From assembly GCF_003711265.1 (NCBI RefSeq), contig NZ_CP024634.1, positions 372,001 through 436,000 on the forward strand: 64,000 nucleotides of DNA. The letters are read 5' to 3'. This stretch comes from Bathymodiolus thermophilus thioautotrophic gill symbiont (GTDB lineage: Bacteria > Pseudomonadota > Gammaproteobacteria > PS1 > Pseudothioglobaceae). A program made the position numbers and the translations under genes. Within the stretch, counting starts at the first letter, position 1. Every line of letters begins with the position of its first letter. Under the pieces are notes generated by a model that ran no database searches, was not told where the DNA came from, and saw only the letters and a program-made list of their open reading frames with translations. Positions 59,146 to 64,000 of this stretch are shown one piece after another.

Positions 59146-60729
59146 ATGAAAAATTTAACAAGAGCAATATTTTTACCACTGATAGCACTAACGATGTTCG
59201 GATGTTCAGATGATAATCCCTCAAAGAATCCTACCAACACTACCACTAACACTACCACCACCGATAGCACTACTGGTACTATCACTGATGTCGCATCACA
59301 AGCAGAACGGCTTGCGTTAACAAAAAGAAACGAAGCAGTATTAGCAAACACAACAGCACGAACAAAATACCAAGAGGTAAAGCAATTTGCTGTTAACGCT
59401 CAAAATGCAACAACCGTAAACGATGCAGAAAACGCTAAAAACTCTGCCAATGTAGCCTTAGAAGCAGTGTTAGTCGCTAAAAACAAAACTCATCAAGCCG
59501 CAGTAGAATCTCGTAACGCAGCCAATGAAGCCAACACAGACAACGCTAGAGCCTTTGCCGATGAAGCAGAAACTGTTGACACAGGTGCACTTGGATCAAC
59601 TCATTACCACAACGAAGCTGAGAAAGAAGCAAAAAAAGCAGAAGATGCTTGGACTGCCCTTAATGGCAACAACAATGACAACGGCAGTGGCAATGACAAC
59701 GGTAACGGCGGCGGCAGTGGCAATGACAACGGTAACGGTAACGGCGGTGGCAGTGGCAATGACAATGGTAACGGCGGCGGCAATGACGATACTACTGGAC
59801 TAACTCAAGCACAAATAGACGCAGCAGACGCCCATGTCGATGAAGCAAAAAAGCAAGCAGGACTAGCAACACTATCATTAGTGCCTTTAAGCATTGCAGC
59901 TAACAATGCAACTACTGCAGCAACTGTGGCTTTACAATTCTTTAATAGTCAAGATTGGGATGTAGTCGCCACAGAATACGCTAAAACAGTAAATGCTTAC
60001 ACCGATGCCATTAGAAAAGCACAGAAAATTAAGTCAGCATATGATGCAGCGGTCGTTGCTCACAATTCAGCACAGAGAATTAGACCCAATGAAACCAATG
60101 CTCAAGATTATGTGCAATCCGCCAATAGTTCTAATGACTCAGCAATAGAGTATCAAAAGAATGCATTTGATGCTAAAGAGTCCACTAAAATATTATTTGA
60201 CAGATTGCCAACAGAGCGAAGAGTAATGGCACAAAAGGCAGAAGAGAGAATAGACTACGACGCCAATAAAGCAGCAGGATGGGCACTTATACCCACAGAC
60301 AAAGGCGTAAAAATAACGCAATTGTTATTTGGATTGTTCAATCGCCCAGGAGTACCATCACCTATCACTTATGTAGAAAACGATAACTGCGCATCGGTAA
60401 ATGCAGAAAATGCAGCACACCCTAGAGCAGAATTTGGCATTCAACAAATAACAGATGAATTTAACAAAAAAGATTGTGGCTATATCTCTGTACACTTCAC
60501 AGACGCACAATTACAAGCAACAAAAGACATTGACTTATTTGCTAGTAACGATATAAACACGCAAGTAATCACTATTCTTAGTTCAGGCGTTGCTGGTGGT
60601 ATCAATACCGATACTGTAAGCACGCCAGATAAGTGTCAATCAGAATTCCTCCTATACTCAGGATGGAAACACTATATCACCAGCAAAAATGATGAGTTCC
60701 CAGCAACTTATAATTGCGAAAATAACTAA
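59146..60729 (+). CDS. Array lipoprotein A, copy 2
   Basis: 527 residues, starting MKNLTRAIFLPLIALTMFGC behind a good AGGAAAG ribosome-binding site. Same layout as copy 1: lipobox-like signal, Thr-rich spacer (one extra NTTT unit), coiled coil, Asn/Gly/Asp linker, helical region and a four-Cys C-terminal domain. Outside the linker and spacer only a handful of substitutions distinguish it from copy 1 (for example VVATEYA for VVAREYA, RRVMAQK for RRAMAQK). The linker has more G-G-G-S-G-N-D units than copy 1. Confidence 0.85.
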   Translation: MKNLTRAIFLPLIALTMFGCSDDNPSKNPTNTTTNTTTTDSTTGTITDVASQAERLALTKRNEAVLANTTARTKYQEVKQFAVNAQNATTVNDAENAKNSANVALEAVLVAKNKTHQAAVESRNAANEANTDNARAFADEAETVDTGALGSTHYHNEAEKEAKKAEDAWTALNGNNNDNGSGNDNGNGGGSGNDNGNGNGGGSGNDNGNGGGNDDTTGLTQAQIDAADAHVDEAKKQAGLATLSLVPLSIAANNATTAATVALQFFNSQDWDVVATEYAKTVNAYTDAIRKAQKIKSAYDAAVVAHNSAQRIRPNETNAQDYVQSANSSNDSAIEYQKNAFDAKESTKILFDRLPTERRVMAQKAEERIDYDANKAAGWALIPTDKGVKITQLLFGLFNRPGVPSPITYVENDNCASVNAENAAHPRAEFGIQQITDEFNKKDCGYISVHFTDAQLQATKDIDLFASNDINTQVITILSSGVAGGINTDTVSTPDKCQSEFLLYSGWKHYITSKNDEFPATYNCENN

Positions 60730-60759
60730 AACTTAAAGTAAAGATAACAGGAAAATATT

Positions 60760-62820
60760 ATGAAAGAATTTATGAAAAAAACACTACTTGCTGTAGTGCT
60801 AATGGCATCGCTAATGCCGGTTGTATCCAATGCGTTTACACCGGGGAATCTTGACAACGCACCAGTAATGGTACAACTCACTTCAGTATGGACATGGTAC
60901 AACGCCGAAACAAATACGATGAGATTTGGTGCTAATACGAGGCATGGAATAATAAACCTTGAAACCAGCGAGGGAAGTGGACGGGATCATAATGTCTATC
61001 AATACAGTAAACTTATGAAGCTTCATGGGCATTATATTACAGTAGATGGGTGGCTAGACGATGCGGGAATAAAATTAACATTTGAATACAAAAATCTCCC
61101 ACCTTCGCCGAATATAACTATGTCTTGGGGTGATCTTTATCACACATTTTATGACAACTTCCGCCTTTACAATGGAAGACTACTCGATATAACAACAGAT
61201 GATAATGCTGAAATATGGTGGCATGCTTTGGATCTCCCCAAGAGTCCCAATTCAGAAATAATTTCTGCAAAATTACACCATGTAGGAGCAAGTGGAATGA
61301 AGTTACAATTAAACTTCTCACATGAATTATATGGAGATCCAACTCTAGATGCCGATGCATATAAATATGAGCGTGATGCCTTTACTTTTAATAGTAATAA
61401 GGATTTCTTTAAAGTAACCCTAGAAGACAATAGAAAAACATTATGGCTTTCGCATGAAAATATACCGGATGACGCAACTCTCGAAATGAGTATCCCAGAA
61501 CTGAAAAAAAGCTTAAAAAAATATTATGCTAACTATGATGGCAAAATAGAACGAAAGACAGAAATACTTCTAGAGCAAATGCAGCTCCCCGTGTTTGACA
61601 ACAATACCAGCAGAATGAAAAACATTACTGCATCAAGTGAAGGCAATCTAGTAAAGATTGACATTGAATTTGACAGAGTTTTAAATTGGAAAAATGCAGT
61701 TTCCACAACTATACAACTAGATAAACTATTTAAGTTAAATGATGTGTATGTAGATGCCACTATGGTCATGTCTGATTTAGGAGCTGGAAATAAGCATGTT
61801 CAGATAACCTATGAAGGGAATGTGGAGCGTTCTATAATGACTATAGATTTAGGCAGTTTAAGATCTGGTTTGACTAAAGTATTTACTAATTTTTATTCAC
61901 ATATATCTAGCCATATTCAGAGCCAAATTGATACACTGGATTTACCTAAGCGTAAACCTTCTACAATAGGAAGTATTCAGGCTGATATATTCCCTTCAGG
62001 AAACAGAAGGTACGGAGTGATTAACATGACTTTCGATGAAGATTTAGTTTGGCAAGAGGGGTATGGCTATGATTCAAGTTGTAGTTTAGATGGTAACGCT
62101 TGTCAAGTTGTTAAGGTAAATGAAGAATATGTTAATGTTACTTCAAGTACCAATCAAGAAGGCGATCGCAAGAAGCTTATTTTGACCTATACAATCATGA
62201 CAGCAGATTCAACCGTAACAGTAAATCTAATAGACTTAAAAGCCTATTTAAGCAAGGTACTCTATAACTTTAGTGGAGACCTTACTGATGCGGCAAAAGC
62301 ACAGTTTGACAGTTTAGAATTTCCAAAATCCTTTGAGTTGCAGATGCAGGAAAAATCTATAAAAGCAGAAAGGGATACTGAAACACATACTCAAACTGCC
62401 CATACTGCCAAAGAAACCACAAAGTCAGCCACGACTGTTGCCGATGGTTTTGCAGCGAAAAATGACGCCATTGAAGCCGCAAATAAGGCAGAAGAATCCG
62501 CAAATGATGTTAGTGAAACAGACACTACCAGAAAACAGTCAGCAAATGCGAACGCACAACTGGCAAAAGAACATGCAGAGGCCGCTAAAGTTGCCTTTAA
62601 AGAACTGTATGAGTCAAAGGCAATACAAGGAAACTGGAAGACCCCTGTGATAAAAGGCTTAGGCTATTCAACAGACATTTATAGCTACGAAGGCAAAACT
62701 AACAACAAAGGTATGTATAGATGTCAAAGTGGTGAAATGGTTACATTTTCACTTGGATATATAAAAATTGCAAAAGTTACTTGTCCACCAGCAGTCACAC
62801 TTGTGAGTGTGCCTGAGTAG
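60760..62820 (+). CDS. Array exported protein B, copy 2
   Basis: 686 residues, the same length as copy 1. Residues 1-158 are identical to copy 1, and residues 492-686 differ at a single position (DTETHTQ for DTEIHTQ). Residues 159-491, spanning the repeated segments, differ at a large share of positions with no net insertion or deletion, although motifs such as KVTxxxNRKTLW, IEFDRVLNW, MTFDEDLVW and NACQVVKVN are kept. The preserved structure with diverged surface implies the same fold with changed binding properties. Confidence 0.85.
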   Translation: MKEFMKKTLLAVVLMASLMPVVSNAFTPGNLDNAPVMVQLTSVWTWYNAETNTMRFGANTRHGIINLETSEGSGRDHNVYQYSKLMKLHGHYITVDGWLDDAGIKLTFEYKNLPPSPNITMSWGDLYHTFYDNFRLYNGRLLDITTDDNAEIWWHALDLPKSPNSEIISAKLHHVGASGMKLQLNFSHELYGDPTLDADAYKYERDAFTFNSNKDFFKVTLEDNRKTLWLSHENIPDDATLEMSIPELKKSLKKYYANYDGKIERKTEILLEQMQLPVFDNNTSRMKNITASSEGNLVKIDIEFDRVLNWKNAVSTTIQLDKLFKLNDVYVDATMVMSDLGAGNKHVQITYEGNVERSIMTIDLGSLRSGLTKVFTNFYSHISSHIQSQIDTLDLPKRKPSTIGSIQADIFPSGNRRYGVINMTFDEDLVWQEGYGYDSSCSLDGNACQVVKVNEEYVNVTSSTNQEGDRKKLILTYTIMTADSTVTVNLIDLKAYLSKVLYNFSGDLTDAAKAQFDSLEFPKSFELQMQEKSIKAERDTETHTQTAHTAKETTKSATTVADGFAAKNDAIEAANKAEESANDVSETDTTRKQSANANAQLAKEHAEAAKVAFKELYESKAIQGNWKTPVIKGLGYSTDIYSYEGKTNNKGMYRCQSGEMVTFSLGYIKIAKVTCPPAVTLVSVPE

Positions 62821-62845
62821 TTAACTTGTTGTAATTAACATCCTG

Positions 62846-62865
62846 AAGCCTCTTAATTGAGGCTT
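62846..62865 (+). terminator. Hairpin after B copy 2
   Basis: AAGCCTC and GAGGCTT stem as after copy 1; the loop is TTAATT instead of TTCATT. The following TTGGGTG is the same, so termination is probably partial. Confidence 0.55.
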
Positions 62866-62921
62866 TTGGGTGTAAGCAGGAATATAGATTTAATCAATTT
62901 TTAAACTAGGAAAGAAGTAAC

Positions 62922-64000
62922 ATGAAAAATTTAACAAGAGCAATATTTTTACCACTGATAGCACTAACGATGTTCGGATGTTCAGATGATAATCCCTCAA
63001 AGAATCCTACCAACACTACCACTAACACTACCACCACCGATAGCACTACTGGTACTATCACTGATGTCGCATCACAAGCAGAACGGCTTGCGTTAACAAA
63101 AAGAAACGAAGCAGTATTAGCAAACACAACAGCACGAACAAAATACCAAGAGGTAAAGCAATTTGCTGTTAACGCTCAAAATGCAACAACCGTAAACGAT
63201 GCAGAAAACGCTAAAAACTCTGCCAATGTAGCCTTAGAAGCAGTGTTAGTCGCTAAAAACAAAACTCATCAAGCCGCAGTAGAATCTCGTAACGCAGCCA
63301 ATGAAGCCAACACAGACAACGCTAGAGCCTTTGCCGATGAAGCAGAAACTGTTGACACAGGTGCACTTGGATCAACTCATTACCACAACGAAGCTGAGAA
63401 AGAAGCAAAAAAAGCAGAAGATGCTTGGACTGCCCTTAATGGCAACAACAATGACAATGACAATGACAACGGCAGTGGCAATGACAACGGTAACGGCGGC
63501 GGCAGTGGCAATGACAACGGTAACGGTAACGGTAACGGCGGTGGCAGTGGCAATGACAACGGTAACGGCGGCGGCAATGACGATACTACTGGACTAACTC
63601 AAGCACAAATAGACGCAGCAGACGCCCATGTCGATGAAGCAAAAAAGCAAGCAGGACTAGCAACACTATCATTAGTGCCTTTAAGCATTGCAGCTAACAA
63701 TGCAACTACTGCAGCAACTGTGGCTTTACAATTCTTTAATAGTCAAGATTGGGATGTAGTCGCCACAGAATACGCTAAAACAGTAAATGCTTACACCGAT
63801 GCCATTAGAAAAGCACAGAAAATTAAGTCAGCATATGATGCAGCGGTCGTTGCTCACAATTCAGCACAGAGAATTAGACCCAATGAAACCAATGCTCAAG
63901 ATTATGTGCAATCCGCCAATAGTTCTAATGACTCAGCAATAGAGTATCAAAAGAATGCATTTGATGCTAAAGAGTCCACTAAAATATTATTTGACAGATT
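62922..64000 (+). CDS. Array lipoprotein A, copy 3 (runs off right edge)
   Basis: At least 359 residues; the C-terminal third is outside the window. The start and the region up to the linker match copy 2. The linker is the longest of the three, with extra N-D units at the front and an extra N-G unit in the middle. Downstream VVATEYAKTV agrees with copy 2 rather than copy 1. A third B gene is expected beyond the edge. Confidence 0.85.
   Translation, partial: MKNLTRAIFLPLIALTMFGCSDDNPSKNPTNTTTNTTTTDSTTGTITDVASQAERLALTKRNEAVLANTTARTKYQEVKQFAVNAQNATTVNDAENAKNSANVALEAVLVAKNKTHQAAVESRNAANEANTDNARAFADEAETVDTGALGSTHYHNEAEKEAKKAEDAWTALNGNNNDNDNDNGSGNDNGNGGGSGNDNGNGNGNGGGSGNDNGNGGGNDDTTGLTQAQIDAADAHVDEAKKQAGLATLSLVPLSIAANNATTAATVALQFFNSQDWDVVATEYAKTVNAYTDAIRKAQKIKSAYDAAVVAHNSAQRIRPNETNAQDYVQSANSSNDSAIEYQKNAFDAKESTKILFDR

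Larger units (their letters stand above)
55386..64000 (+). repeat. Tandem array of a ~3.77-kb two-gene unit (at least 2.3 copies)
   Basis: The unit is lipoprotein A, a 30-bp gap, exported protein B, and a 100-bp spacer. Starts of A lie at 55386, 59146 and 62922, giving periods of 3760 and 3776 bp; the difference comes mainly from A linker length. The array runs off the right edge. Spacers, A genes and B ends are nearly identical between units; the B core is not. Confidence 0.95.

Noticed and set aside
63380..63577. A Pro/Leu-rich minus-strand open frame
   Set aside because: It is the antisense of the Asn/Gly/Asp linker of lipoprotein A; low-complexity codons leave the opposite strand open by chance.
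1..64000. tRNA, rRNA or other structural RNA genes
   Set aside because: I looked through the intergenic regions and found no cloverleaf-like or rRNA sequence; short gaps are filled by repeats, promoters and terminators.

Overview
The window is an AT-rich bacterial chromosome segment with compact operons and many overlapping stop/start codons. Gene content is gammaproteobacterial: RecG, SbcB, CmoA, UbiC, TcdA, the DUF1841 and TfoX-C families, and a CcoNOQP cbb3 oxidase beside an FNR-type regulator. The AT bias, the microaerobic respiration genes, the abundant short inverted-repeat elements and the secreted toxin-like genes fit a SUP05/Thioglobus-like sulfur-oxidising lineage, possibly an invertebrate symbiont. 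That placement is inference from gene content; there is no rRNA gene here to test it.

Layout. 1-3821: an MMPL/RND exporter running off the left edge, Pcm and a periplasmic-type ATP-dependent DNA ligase. 3842-6725: a small accessory island with an N-terminally truncated Fic gene, an unknown 94-residue gene and a DUF3883 nuclease-like gene split by an IS5-family element. 6839-17000: core metabolism (lpdA-aceF, ABC exporter, plsY, folB-folK, dsbA-thiD, hisC, nif3). 16770-20173: a TPR protein inserted between nif3 and a decayed copy of the nif3 3' end, then a CsgG/DUF4810/DUF799 lipoprotein trio. 20484-33250: asd, hisB, hisH, nth, sbcB, a DUF2141-carotenoid oxygenase-LytTR cluster, csp, a SulP transporter and deaD. 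33859-38552: FNR-type regulator, Yip1-like membrane protein and ccoNOQP, facing a minus-strand operon with NnrS and hemerythrin. 42664-51805: rplM-rpsI and a long minus-strand block (gpsA, grx, pabA/trpG, cmoA, ubiC, recG, ridA).

51900-64000 is the most unusual part. It begins with two paralogous secreted proteins carrying an R / S-x-S / E-x-E pattern of ADP-ribosyltransferases, duplicated together with a piece of ridA. It continues with a tandem array of a 3.8-kb two-gene unit: A, an Ala-rich lipoprotein with an Asn/Gly/Asp linker; B, an exported protein with Ig-like-looking repeats and an Ala-rich C-terminal segment. Two full units and the start of a third are present. A and both ends of B are almost identical between units, whereas the central ~330 residues of B are strongly diverged without any length change. 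I know of no described system with this architecture and it is the best candidate for something new.

Three families of short inverted-repeat elements are scattered between genes. Family A is a ~162-bp almost fully palindromic foldback element with 5-bp target duplications. Family B shares its terminal repeat with the IS5-family element. Family C is ~100 bp. They appear at least 16 times including remnants.
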